In this document: piece by piece, positions 21,928 to 32,655 of the stretch
Numbering within the stretch: position 1 is the first letter of the stretch
How the letters are laid out: each line of letters begins with the position of its first letter
Assembly: GCA_018136815.1 (NCBI GenBank)
Contig: CM030933.1
Span: forward strand, 5,100,282-5,164,281
Direction of reading: 5' to 3'
DNA length: 64,000 nucleotides
Origin: Isochrysis galbana
Lineage: Eukaryota; Haptophyta; Isochrysidales; Isochrysidaceae
Program-made: the position numbers and the translations under genes
The notes under the pieces: generated by a model
What the model was told of the DNA's origin: nothing
Database searches by the model: none
What the model saw: only the letters and a program-made list of their open reading frames with translations

Positions 21928-24336
21928 TCACCACGACAGGCCACAGTCCAGAGGACCAGCCGCTAATGACCAGAGGCCAATTGCCTCCAACATTTGTGTT
22001 GTGGAGCGCCTCGTGCAATGATGTACTACAAGTTACTATCCTGTCGAGCGTCACGGATCAGAGATTGTTGTCTACACATAAGCACTTAGCCACATCACAT
22101 TTTTCATGGTTTTTTCATGACATTATGATAGTAGCGTCCCATACAGAATCTTGACTTCTACAAAAAAATTCCTCAGCGAGGACGCGAGCGACTTTTTTCG
22201 TCGACACAAGGTACAAGGTGGACACCACACCTCACAACTCACCGACCGGAGCCCAAAAAACTATCACTCTTGCTAAGCTAAAAATAATGAGCAAGAAGTC
22301 GACAACCAAGTTTCCCTGGGAGATCGAAGATCGAAGACGAGGCGAGGGCCAAAGCTTTCTAAAAAAAACCTCTTAATATATTCGCGCCACGCGCGCGGCC
22401 TTGCACATTTATCACGTAGCCACGCCCGCTTCCCTTACCACTCCGCCCACCTGCCTCGCGGCTTGTCCCCTCGTGCTCTACTTAGGGGCTCGGTGCGTGG
22501 GGCTTCCGGTCGTGGGTCGTGGGCGGCTTGCACCGATCCCTGGAGGTCTAGTCCTCTTCTCCCTCCTGCGCCTTCGGGCTATCCGCTATTACATGGCTTG
22601 CTATGTTTAGGGGTGGGGACGGGAAAAATCGACTTTCAAAATTGCACCCAAAACTCCAAGAGAAAGCAAGGAGAGATTCTTCATGATGACAACAAAGCAA
22701 CTACAAAGTTTCGCGAGTTGATTCTTTCGCGGTCACGAGTACGAAGGTCCGCAATGCGGCGATTTTTTTGGCAGTGGCCAAGGAGTTTTCTTTTAGGTAC
22801 ACACACCCTCATTGCCATGAGCGCCATGCGCAAAATGCATAAGTGCAAGTGCCGCTGACGGCTTCTCAAGTTCAAGCACTTCTCTGAATGAAATTTGAGG
22901 CCCGATCGACGATAGTCTTGCCCAATGTATGTGGTTCAAGGATAGTATTCGCTCTCACCTTCAGTGATGCTCATCAAGATGAGCTACTTCAAATCCGCTT
23001 TGCGGCACTGCGCGGCCCGGCGATGAAAACTGAATGAGTTGCGTCCGCACTCCGCACAAATGCGCGCCCTACCCACCAATGCGCTCCAAAGTAGGCGCGA
23101 AGTGGCCGCCACTTCGGCAAAAGCGCAGGACGTGGTGCGCTCATCAGGGACTGTGATCTAATATTAGATCAGGATTTTGGGGGTCAAACACCACTTTGGG
23201 GGTGGTGTTTGACAAGGGGGCCAAATGGAGGTCCTTTTGGCTTTTGGGTCTCCTGCGTTATTTCGTGTTGTGTGTTGGTGCTGGTGTCCGGGGGGTTGAA
23301 TGGGGGCACGGAGTAAATGAAGAGAAAGAAGTCTTGAGAGAGGGGTGGGGAGCGCGCTACATCACGACGAGGAGTCACGAGACACCACCCCCACCTCCAC
23401 TCACTCACTCACCAACCAGAAAACTCCGAAAACTAACGCAACATCGCACAAACAAATCAATCAATGTGAAATGTGAAATGTGAAACAAAACCAAAACAAA
23501 GGACAACCCAAAACGAACTCGGCGTGAAACGTGCAATGTGGCGAAGCTTCGAGACAACTCATTGGCGAAAACAAAGCTCCCTCAATTTTTCTCACATAAT
23601 GCATTGGTGGAGACACCGCATCCGCATAGAGTATATAAAAAAGTAGTACTCTAGATCTAGATGCAACATCATGCATCATGTCTAGAGTCTTACTTGGAGA
23701 CGGGGCAGGTAAAACGTAAACGCTTCTGAACAGAATCTTCTTTTTACTACGAATCTGGGCCGGACGCTGGGAGTATGTGGAGCCTCGCGGGTGAGGGGGA
23801 GAGGGTGGGGTGGGGTTTGGCATTGGTGGCGCTCGGTCGGTCTCCCATCAACACGTAAAAACACCCCCTTTTTCGAGGATTCTGGCCCTCGGCTCGGTGA
23901 GTTACGGTGTATTTTCCCCCAGGTTCCCTATTCATCGGCGTGAATATTAAAATGGCTTCATCAGCTTGAAATGCCCAAGTATGCATTGTAGCGGCAGCTC
24001 GGCCCACACAGACAGGCGATGCAGCATAGGAAGCGCAAGCACTTTTCTACCGCTACCTACTCGGGCAGAGTGTTGTCTCCCTCTATTGCGACCAGCCATC
24101 ATATTCACAAAGACCTGTGCGGGTCAACGTCTTGGGCCGGTTAGAATCAGGAGAGACATGAAGACGGGATGGCGCCAGATATTCTCTAAAGGAGGGTGTT
24201 CCGTGAGCATTTGCATCCTCTTTCATTCCACAAGATGGCGGTTGTCATTGCTTCTCCTCTCACCAAGGCGGGGCGCGAAATTGGAGTGCACGAGGCCGCA
24301 CGCAGAGCTGATGGGCTCAGACAATCGATTCCAACG
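21928..24336. other. Long intergenic region with repeats
   Basis: No gene seen. It contains repeat G (22362-22500), a 16-bp perfect palindrome (23155-23170) and a 12-bp-stem hairpin (23183-23213). The rest is unremarkable AT-richer DNA. Confidence 0.55.
22362..22500 (-). repeat. Dispersed repeat G, copy 1
   Basis: Shares an A-run, CCTCTTAATA, CCACGCGCG, GTAGCCACGCCCG and CTCGTGCTCTACTTAGGGGC with 62091-62225. Shorter matches occur at 57858-57900 and inside 32145-32235. Confidence 0.75.
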
Positions 24337-24747
24337 TCAGGCCCTTTTGCTTTTATTGGGTTTGAACACGCGCATGGCGCCCAAAGCGACGACGGAGCCG
24401 GTTCCCATCACCACAAAGAGCGGAAATCGATCTGCCTTGGCCGGCACGCCATAGGAACGGTAGGCCTGCCAGGCAAAGACACCGATTAGCAGTAGTTGGA
24501 GCAGCAAAGCAAAGTGCACCCCAATCATGTACAACTTGTGCGACGGACTCACAGCCATGATGGCGCACACAAGGAGTGCGGCGCCCATTCCGACGCCAGC
24601 ATAAGCTGAATGCATCGCTGCAGGAGCCCAGCCCGCTGCCGCGGCGCCGTAGCAGCCGCAGGCGGCGAGGAAGACAGCATGCAGCAATAGGACACCCCCA
24701 ACGGGCCACGCATTTGGCTTCTCCGCCATCGCCGCCTTGTCGCTCAT
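24337..24747 (-). CDS. TMEM14-like small membrane protein
   Basis: A 136-residue single-exon protein, MSDKAAMAEKPNAW, with four hydrophobic segments: about 14-32, 44-66, 73-92 and 108-125. The third/fourth segments with a MRVF turn and a basic C-terminus (KPNKSKRA) resemble the TMEM14 family, whose animal members sit in mitochondrial or plastid-envelope-type membranes; TMEM14C helps import a haem precursor and plant FAX proteins export fatty acids. The similarity is in layout and a few residues, so function is uncertain. An in-frame Met at 24801 would add 18 residues; I prefer the second Met because the extension is Pro/Gly-rich and unlike the family. Confidence 0.6.
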   Translation of the reverse strand: MSDKAAMAEKPNAWPVGGVLLLHAVFLAACGCYGAAAAGWAPAAMHSAYAGVGMGAALLVCAIMAVSPSHKLYMIGVHFALLLQLLLIGVFAWQAYRSYGVPAKADRFPLFVVMGTGSVVALGAMRVFKPNKSKRA

Positions 24748-24801
24748 CGCAGGGCACAGGGAGGGATCGGCGCCGGGGGGGACACCCGCGTGTGGGGGCA
24801 T

Positions 24802-26729
24802 GCCGCTGGGGCAGCTTCAGTGGCGGTGCCTTCCACCCGTCTAAAGTACTAAAGTACGATCTGATAGAGCTACTTAGGAGTAGAGCTTACAGAAGAGTCG
24901 TCAGAGTTTTCTTGTTGTGTGTCTGTGTGTGTAACCTTAGTGTTTAGTGCGGAGAGACCGTAGCCCTTCGACGGCAACGGAGCCCCTACCCCGCGATGGG
25001 GGTATGCGCGGTTGGCGCATGGCCCGTCCGGTGTACGTGGCTAGGGATGCTAGATGCTAGCTACCGAGATGTCCTACGACGCTATACCTATACCTATACG
25101 CTATAAGCTATAAGCTATAAGTTCTATCTAAATCTAACATCAACATCTAACATCTATCATCTATCATGAAACATCTAACATCTAACGTGGTACCCCCGCC
25201 AACACCGAGAGGTCAACACAACACACAACCACAACCTCAACCTCCAACGACAGCACTAGCACTAGCACTATAAAACAACTGAGCGTTAGTACCACTACCA
25301 CTACTCCCACTAGCCCGGTACCAACACGACAGCCCTCAGCGCACCTGCCCGTACACCTTGGCGCGTGCTGTTGACACAGATACATACTCCTATGCACCCC
25401 TCCAAATCTCCCCCCTCGCATGCCCCCGGCTCCCATTCTAACTCCCCACAAGTTAAAATGAGGGAAAACCCATTGAGGCGGACCGGTCGACGCCGGCCGA
25501 CTCTCCGGGAAAAAGCACCGGGGGGGGGGGGGGGGGGACCTCTCGTCGAGAAGCGGAACGGCCCTTACAGCTCGCGCCGCGAGCAGTCCTCGAAGAAATA
25601 AATGACTGCGCCCCCCTATACCTGCCACAGGAACGTCTTGAGCCACTCCCTTCTTCTCCCCCTCCTGTCGCCAGCCGCCCCCCTTCGCCCGTTTGCTAAC
25701 GCAAACGGGGCCCGTTTCTTACCGCACTCCATCGGGGGGGGTGCAAATCCCCCCCTCTCCCCCTCTCCATTCTCCTCCACCCCGCTGGCTTCATGTGTTC
25801 AGCGCGGGGCTGTTGTGTTGCTGCTGCACTTCCGCTGCTGCGCTTCCCATGTCCGCATAAGTGAATGAATCAGCTTGAGGATCTTGTATTGAATAGAACG
25901 GGTGTGTGCGCGCGGGATTTGATGTGCGCGCGCGGGCTCCGCAGCTGTATGTGGCGTCGATGCCGCAGTTGGAGTGAAGGAGTGTGCGTGCAGTGCAGGT
26001 GCCTGCTTATTTTTTCCGATAACATGGGTGGTGTGCCCCACCACTTGATCAATTTTGGCTCTCAACTTGCAATCCCACGCGAGCACGATCAACAGCCACC
26101 TTGGCGGGCTACTGGCCGCCCAGCGCGCCCCGTTCACCGTGTCTTCACCTGCACCTGCAGTTCCTGCACTCTCACCTTCACCTGCACCTTCACTGAAGAA
26201 AAAACTTCGGACCAGCACCTTCCCAGTTGGAAAAATTTTTTATTGACATCGCCATGGCTACAACTAGCTCCTGATCTTTCACGTAGCACATGACATGAAA
26301 ATAAAGTTTTTCTCGTGAGTAGCTCGCCTCCTCCCGCTCCCCCCCCCACATGACTATCTCACAGTGAAGTTGGAGGGGCTAGATACCACCCCCACCCCGG
26401 ATGACGCCGATCTCCATAAGAAGACGATCACAGCGGTGGCAATAATAAAACCGATGCGGGCACTTGATAGCTCAAACCAGTCCGTTCCACTTTTGACAGA
26501 TTTCGAACTTCGAACACGTAGACGCATTTTGGGAGGACGCCCACCTCGTCCTATAGTGGGGGCCTATGCACTCGAATATCAACCGGCGTGCTCACCCTAT
26601 CGCAATACGTCGATTCGAATATGATGCACCCACGCAAGAGATCGCTTCATAAAAGCATTTTGAATGCCAATCCCCGATTCAAGATATCATACGCATCAGG
26701 AAGCCGTTTCTGTTATGAGAAGAATGCCT
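24802..26729. other. Intergenic with simple repeats and repeat E
   Basis: Short tandem arrays at 25085-25185 (CTATAC, ATAAGCT and CATCTAA units) and repeat E at 25262-25640. A 9-bp-stem hairpin lies at 25688-25709 (CCCGTTTGC-TAAC-complement). No gene supported. Confidence 0.6.
25262..25640 (-). mobile_element. Retroposon 3'-half copy (repeat E)
   Basis: Almost collinear with 48655-49035, the 3' half of the retroposon with a 17-bp target duplication. Shared blocks include AAAACAACTGAGCG, CACTAGCCCGGTA, GAGGGAAAACCCATTGAGGC and CTCTCCGGGAAAAAGCACCG. The minus-strand 3' end is GCTCAGTTGTTTTAT followed by a TAGTGC array. Its 5' half differs from the other copy. Confidence 0.85.
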
Positions 26730-29393
26730 TCAGCGCGCAAGTATAGCCGCCAACAACACGATAAACATCGATAGGATCGCAATCCAAAGCACGGTGCCCG
26801 AAAAGACCGGCGCCTTCAGCTGATCTTTACGAATGCGTGTGACCTTCACCTCATTTGTCGAGCACGAGATGGCGGCATAACCGCCCTCGGCGTCCGCTTG
26901 CGTGAGCACAAGGACGGCTACGTACATCTGATGCTCTTGAAGCTTCATCAGGCGTTGCAGGCTCTTGGCCTACGGGCACGGGGATTGAGTGCCGTGGTTT
27001 CGGTGAATGACGGGCGCACTTCGACATGAAGACAAAATGTGGCGCAACACTAGGCAGTTACAGTCAAGGGTGTGAGCAGGATCTAAGTCACCTGATGTAA
27101 GACCACTTCACCTTCGTTGGTGCCCGCTGCAACAATGGCACCATCACCACTCAGCGCGATGCTTGTGAGCCGCTGTGGCGTCACCTTCACGTGTTTCAAT
27201 ACCTCAGCAGTCCTGCCACCAGTCGATATGCCAACGCGTGCAAGCCAGCCGATCCCTGCTGCGTGGTTGAGAGCACCATAGAGCACTCCTCCGGCTATTG
27301 ACGCCCCCGAGCCATCGGGCGGTGCGAATACGATGCAACGCCATGCGGCGGTGCGGGGAAGTGGCTTGCCACGCCGTTTGGGGACGGGCGTCACTAGATT
27401 GTGCAAGATGAAGCGCGGTTGCGGCACTGCGGTCGACGTGGGCACACTACCGCTCATAATCGCATGAGACACCGGCCACACAAGACATACGTCATCATCT
27501 GCAGCGGTGGCAACTAGCTCCCCATCATGGGAGAAGCAGAGAGATTTCAAGTCGCGCGCGTGGCGCTGGGCGCGAAACACTTCGACCCATCCTCCGGCGC
27601 CTGTAGGTGTGCAGCCGGGCCCACCCACCCCGCTGGACGCCAAAGCATCTTGTCCGGCATAATCAGCACCGACTTTGGATATTGGCGCTATCCCGCCGGT
27701 GCCTTCGCTCGTTTGGTGTAGAAACACGAATGTGCCGTCATCGATGCCGATTGCCACCTTCTTTCCACATGGCGACATCGCGAGTGAGTACACTTCAGGC
27801 TTGCGGGGCTTGCGGATTCCATCGGCCTCTGGATCCGGGGGCGGCCCACGCAGAATGATGGTTGGTGGAGAGTACATGGGCGAGGGCGGCGGCCTCTTTT
27901 TATCGACCGTCGCGATTTTCTCCCAGGAAGTGCCTTCCGGCTGCTCGTTTGGGCGGGAGACTTCGTCGTAGATGACGACGTCAGACCCCTGTAGAGCGAC
28001 CAACCGCTCGCCCGAGGTCGAGAGCGCGAGGCTTTGCACCGGTGCCAGGCCGGTTCGGTGCTCTCCAACGAGCTCCATCTCGAAGCTACTCCGAAGCTTG
28101 GTCACTACCAGTGCATTGGGCACACCAGTTTTAGAGGCACCACCACCTCCACCAAAGACGAGCAGTGACTTGCCATCGATAGCAGGAGAGGCGAGGCCAG
28201 CACCAAAGAGCGAAAATGAGCTCGTCATCGAAGAAACGACCCGTGACTCAACTTGTGCATTTGTGGTATCGGCTTTCGCGGGCGCGGCAGATCTGGCGGG
28301 CTCGGTGGCTTCAAAAGCAGAGGGTCCGGACAAGGTATGTGCCGAAGCAGGAGGCAGTGTCTCGTCCGCCGGATAGCTTGGTAACTCATCCCCGTGCACT
28401 GCACGCTGACGCACCGCGGGAGTGGCAGGAGTACGCGGTGGAACATTGGCCGACTTCACATTGTGTGCTTCTGCTTCGACTCTGGGACCCCCCTCGGCTG
28501 AAGTCTCCGCCTCGGCCTTGGGCACCATCTGGGCTTGCGATGCGGCCTCTGCTGCCTGAATTGCTGCCACCGCTTCAGCCTCTGCCTCTGCCATGGCAGC
28601 GGACAATGAGGCGTACCGTCCTCGCTCCTCCGCGAGAGCCATCCTCTCTTGCATTAGAGCATCGTGTGCCTCGGTCAAGGCCATGCGTGCATCTGCGAGT
28701 TCAGCACTCCGAGCATGGAGTTCAAGCTCTAGTGCTTCAATCCTTGACTACAAGCAGGCGAGCAAACAGAGATGTAAGGAGTGAGTATATTCGATGAATC
28801 GTTGCCCGATCATTGACGCGAACGCTTTGTGGCATCAAAAGCTCACTCGTTCAGACGCAGGCAGCAATGGATATTCATACCTGAGCCTCGATGAGCATTG
28901 CCTCAAGTGTGCTCGTCTCGCGTTTGGAGGAAGCGGCTTGGGTCTGAAGTCTCTGTTCAGCAGTAAGCAGCTGGACCTCAGAGTTCGCGGCCTCCGCCTG
29001 CCGCTCGCTCTCCAGCTTGGCACGCCGCTGTCGCTCCTGGAGCAATTCTTCGCGCGAATATGCTGCCTGCTGCGCGGCCACTTCGCGCGCCTCGCGCAGG
29101 GCTGCCTGCAACTGCTCGCGCTCCGCAGCAGCCCTGCGGCCCGCCACCGCCTGTCCCGCCTGTGCGGCACGGACCTTGCGCAAGGACTCGGTGAGCTCGC
29201 GCTCGGCGACAGCGCGCGCGCTCTCTCTCGCTCCTGCGACCGTAGAGGGAGTGGCGACTGTACGGCGTGTGGAGGTGTCATGGTTCCCAGTGAGCCTCGC
29301 CTCCTCGTCTGCTTTGTCCCTCGCCTCAATCTTCTCCCTCGCCAGCCGGTAGACCTCGTGTGTTCGTTGAAGAGCAGAGAGCCCCGCGTGCAT
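26730..29393 (-). CDS. SEC12: SEC12/PREB-like Sar1 exchange factor with N-terminal coiled coil, 3 exons
   Basis: Exons (minus): 29393-28881, 28747-27092, 26969-26730; introns 133 and 122 nt, GT-AG, phase 0; 802 residues. Residues 1-250 form a long Ala/Glu/Arg coiled coil. Residues about 360-760 are a WD40 propeller that opens with FGGGGGASKTGVPN, the Sec12/PREB signature around the potassium-binding loop. Blades follow (VQSLALSTSGERLVAL, VYSLAMSPCGKKVAIG, LKSLCFSHDGELVATAADDD, TSIALSGDGAIVAAGTNEGE). A single C-terminal membrane span, about 778-799, ends in LLAAILAR. Known Sec12 proteins are type II ER proteins that load GTP on Sar1 to start COPII vesicle budding. PREB is about 420 residues, so the coiled coil is extra. 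I start at MHAGLSALQ because the upstream open frame is GA-microsatellite (ERGREGEGERG). The last exon supplies the final blade strand and the anchor. Confidence 0.87.
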
Positions 29394-29396
29394 TCC

Positions 29397-29458
29397 GCTA
29401 CTCTCTCCCTCTCTCCCTCTCTCCCCCTCTCCCTCTCTCCCTCTCTCCCTCTCTCCGG
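29397..29458. repeat. CTCTCCCT tract before SEC12
   Basis: Octamer-like CTCTCCCT repeat ending three bases before the SEC12 start; purine-rich on that gene's sense strand. Confidence 0.85.
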
Positions 29459-29719
29459 GGGGGCTGGGCCCGTGTAGACTACGACGAAAAGGAGCAGAAA
29501 AGCGTTCCTTCGCTACCTTCCCCACCAAATGCGAAAGGCGTTTTAATCGCTACGCACCCTCACGGTCACGGTACTTTACTTTACAGTGAGAGTGCACCAT
29601 TAAGGTGGGAGGCGCACGGAAGGGGGGGGGGGGAGGGGGGGGGGGGCTGGTGGGAAACTGGGGCGGGGGGGTGAACCTGGAGCGTACTGGGAAGGGGGGC
29701 GGGGCTCAGGACCACTGCC

Positions 29720-30196
29720 ATGTCTGGAAGGGCACCGTTGAGGACTCCTGGGGCTGGGCAACCCCTCATGCCGATGGAGGGCGGCTTCTCGGTGGAGGGC
29801 TCAGCGTGCCGCCGCCCTCCGACGAGAACTGTGGGCTCGCAGACGGCAGCTCACGACGAGGGGAGTGTTGCGGTAGCACAAGACGTCGCAGACGTCCGGC
29901 GGAGGAAGTCTCGAGGAATGGCGACTCCACAAGAAGTAGCCGAGGGGGAGAAGCGCCTGCGTGCTAGACGGGCATCATTGGACTTCGGCTCGCCGGGCGG
30001 TGCGAATGCCCTGCGGAGGTCGAGCTTGGTGAAGCAGGCAAGCACATCTGCACTTTCTGCACCACTGCCGGCCCCTCCACCTTCGTCACCTCCTCCACCA
30101 CCACCTCCACCGCCACCGCCACTGCCAAGGAAAGAAGCTGAGGCCTTGTCGTACAGGTACATCGTGAGTGGCTCCGTACCTAGTCGTTACCAATGA
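29720..30196 (+). CDS. Proline-rich ORF, possibly truncated
   Basis: A 158-codon frame, MSGRAPLRTPGAG, transcribed divergently from SEC12 and 326 bases from its start. It is basic and Ser-rich (KRLRARRASLDFGS, RRSSLVKQAS) with possible kinase sites, then a run of about 18 prolines (residues 120-140), then EALSYRYI. After that the frame stops, but another frame reads on (TNDFFWATRGHYALNGSGT to 30300), suggesting either an intron I could not place or a frameshift. The transposon cluster starts 300-450 bases downstream, so the 3' part may be lost. No domain recognised. Confidence 0.4.
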   Translation: MSGRAPLRTPGAGQPLMPMEGGFSVEGSACRRPPTRTVGSQTAAHDEGSVAVAQDVADVRRRKSRGMATPQEVAEGEKRLRARRASLDFGSPGGANALRRSSLVKQASTSALSAPLPAPPPSSPPPPPPPPPPPLPRKEAEALSYRYIVSGSVPSRYQ

Positions 30197-30653
30197 CTTC
30201 TTCTGGGCAACGCGCGGGCACTACGCGCTGAACGGCTCGGGCACCATCTGCGAGATCAGCTCGGGGGGCATCATCGCCACGAAGCAAGGTCCAGCCCGTC
30301 ATTGGCCACCCCCCAACTTCCGCCGCGCCTCTCGCCGCTTCCCTTCCGTTCCTTCTGTTCCCATCTGAGGCAGTGGTAACCTCGGATCCGTCAGACCCTC
30401 GACCTCAGGCGAGCCTGAAGAGTATGCGCGCACTGCGTACTACGAGGTGCGTTGAGGGCTGAGGGCTGCGCAGATGACGTCTTGCCTTCATCAGCCTTCA
30501 ACAGGCACACGATCTCAATCTCGGGCGGCCGACGAGTGGGACGGATCAAAAAGGAAAATCCGGTGTGATGAATACTACGTATGAAAATACGTCTATCACT
30601 GCCGCGGCGGGCGCCGCGGTCCTTTACCGGTAGAGCCCCAGAGCGTGTGCAAG

Positions 30654-31509
30654 TAGGGACGGGCCAGGATTTCGGATTTTTTTTCGAAATTTGGGCTCAT
30701 TTTCCGAGCGTCGATTTCGTTCGAAATTTCGCGAAATTTGGGGCCGTCTAAGGGACATGGACACAATACCAAGGGGGGGACGGGGGTCGATGGGCAATAA
30801 ATATACTACTATTTTGGGGGGGGGGTCGGGAATGACTGGCGCGAAATTCCCGACGCGTGACGCGCGACAAAACCGCAGCTTTTCACGTATCCTCCATTAT
30901 GAGTTGGAGTTGGTGGCTAGTGGAGGGCAAACCGTGCAAACCACTCTCAGCTTCCAGCTTGGTCGCGAGGTGCCCGTATTTCTTTTGCTTTGTCTCCTAA
31001 CTTCCGCGTCGTGTGAGCGCGTGTTTTTGTTATTGAAGTGCATACTTGGAGGCGTGCGAATGAATTCGTTGTCCGATCAGCTCCAGTGTGCGCATTGAGC
31101 ATTGATGCTCTGGTACCACCAACGTGACACGTGCTGAATGATGACAAGTGAGGTCTGACTCGTGGCTTGTAGTCTTGTAGTTTGTTTATCAGAGCGTAAA
31201 TTACTGAATCAGAGTAATATATGTAGTTATAATAGATAATAGATATCTCACATCTTAATTAATAATTAAACTTAACATAAACACTAACACTTCATATTGA
31301 TTATAATAGTTAACACTAGATATATATAGCATGCAGCGTATCGTCGATCGTCGATCGGCGTAAGTACACGAGTACACGTGTACACGTGAGCGCAACTCCA
31401 CATGTTCACCACGAAATATTGTCGAAATTTGGGTGGGGAAACGCGAAATATTGGCGAAATATCGAACGAAATTTGGGCAGGTCTCAAACGAAACTCTGGC
31501 CTGTCCCTA
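30654..31509 (+). mobile_element. Non-autonomous hAT transposon with transposase remnant
   Basis: 856 bp flanked by a perfect 8-bp duplication TGTGCAAG (30646-30653 and 31510-31517). Terminal inverted repeats are TAGGGACGGGCCAGGATTTC on the left and TAGGGACAGGCCAGAGTTTC on the right, 18 of the first 21 matching. Eight-base duplications and TAGGG-type ends are hAT hallmarks. Internally 30950-31098 encodes LLCLLTSASCERVF followed by RMNSLSDQLQ, matching the C-terminal hAT dimerisation motif; the rest of the transposase is missing. Confidence 0.92.
30950..31098 (+). pseudogene. hAT transposase C-terminal dimerisation remnant
   Basis: About 45 residues, including LTSASCERVF and a downstream LSDQLQ, correspond to the SAxxER(V/A)FS...LS pattern at the C-terminus of hAT transposases. 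A stop interrupts it directly after LQCAH. No RNase H-like catalytic core or BED finger is present in the element, so it cannot make active transposase. Confidence 0.8.
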
Positions 31510-31645
31510 TGTGCAAGGGAGGGGCGAGGGGGGAGGAGAATCGCACCATTTTCTAGCGAAGATTTTCGTGGCGGCAGGTGGCCCCCTGGGAGAATGGTCA
31601 AAAAATGTCAACTCCCCCCCCATACTAGTATATTAGTAGTGTTAA

Positions 31646-32655
31646 CCCTAGTAGTGCCGTAGTCCACGTGGTGGACGATGAATGCCTTTCAAGTACATAT
31701 GCCTATATTTGGAGCCCCTGGGGCCCTAGGAGGGCCCCTAGGGGCCTTCGGATCCGACACGGGACCCCTCCTAGGCCTGGGTAGATCTCCCTTTCATATA
31801 AATTAGTCAATAATGGTGCTTGGTTTGAGAAGCACGGGAGACAGTTCCCACGAAAGGTTGGCGCGAGCCCATTTCCGGGCCTGCGAAGAAAGCGCAGCGT
31901 GTGCAAACGCAGAGGGGCATCTGTGGCTATGCTGAGTGCCCGGATGGGACAACAGGTACAAGGTCAACAGGTTTCGGGGGCCTATTCCTATTAAGAGGAC
32001 CTATTGACAGGTCGCAATAGGTCCGTAACAGATCAAAATAAAACTCATTTTACTAATATTATAGATGTATGAGTATGTGATGTATATTATGAATATGATT
32101 GGCTTCTGACTTCTGAGCTAAGTTACTAGGGAGAGGTAGGGATCCGAGATGATTTGGGCGTGGCTACGATAGCGGTACCTATAGTATAGGCCTATAGCCA
32201 CGCGCGAGGCGAGAATATTGAAAGATTTTTTTTTACCTATTACCTATTAACAGGTAACAGGTCTGGTAGGCCTCTTGACCTCTTAATAGAACCTATTAGA
32301 AGCCTATTGTCCCATCTGGGGCTGAGTGTGCTCTTGAGAAACCGAAGCGTTGTGAGTACAGATGTGGAGCATGTCGTGGTGTGGAGGGCGCTTACTATCA
32401 TATGCAGTGCTTTTTCGCGTGCCACCGGTGTCTTATGGAGTAGTCGGGGGGTTTTCGCTGTTTTGGGCTGTTTTTGCGTTTTCGCCATTTTCGCAGCTCT
32501 CAAAAAGCATTGTAACCTTCAGTGCTCATGTCATGCTGCTTAGGGGGGTTCTGTCCTGCCTATATGCAGGCCATCCAGCCCGAGATATGGGGACTATAGG
32601 GCCTTTTCTTCCGTACGCCGACGTAGAAAAAACGGTTTTTAGGGCACTACTAGGG
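31646..32655. mobile_element. piggyBac-like non-autonomous element in TTAA
   Basis: Perfect 13-bp terminal inverted repeats CCCTAGTAGTGCC flanked by TTAA on both sides (31642-31645 and 32656-32659). TTAA targets and CCCT ends are the piggyBac hallmark. Without the nested insertion it is about 620 bp and has no transposase. The empty target is visible in two repeat A copies (17093 and 55132). Confidence 0.9.
31939..32320. mobile_element. 382-bp MITE nested in the piggyBac-like element
   Basis: Flanked by a perfect 8-bp duplication GCTGAGTG (31931-31938 and 32321-32328). Inverted ends CCCGGATGGGACAACAGG and CCCAGATGGGACAATAGG, 16 of 18 matching, with further imperfect inverted similarity of about 100 bp (ACCTATT/AATAGGT motifs). 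The 8-bp duplication suggests a hAT-type mobiliser. It contains a repeat G-like segment at 32145-32235. Confidence 0.9.
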
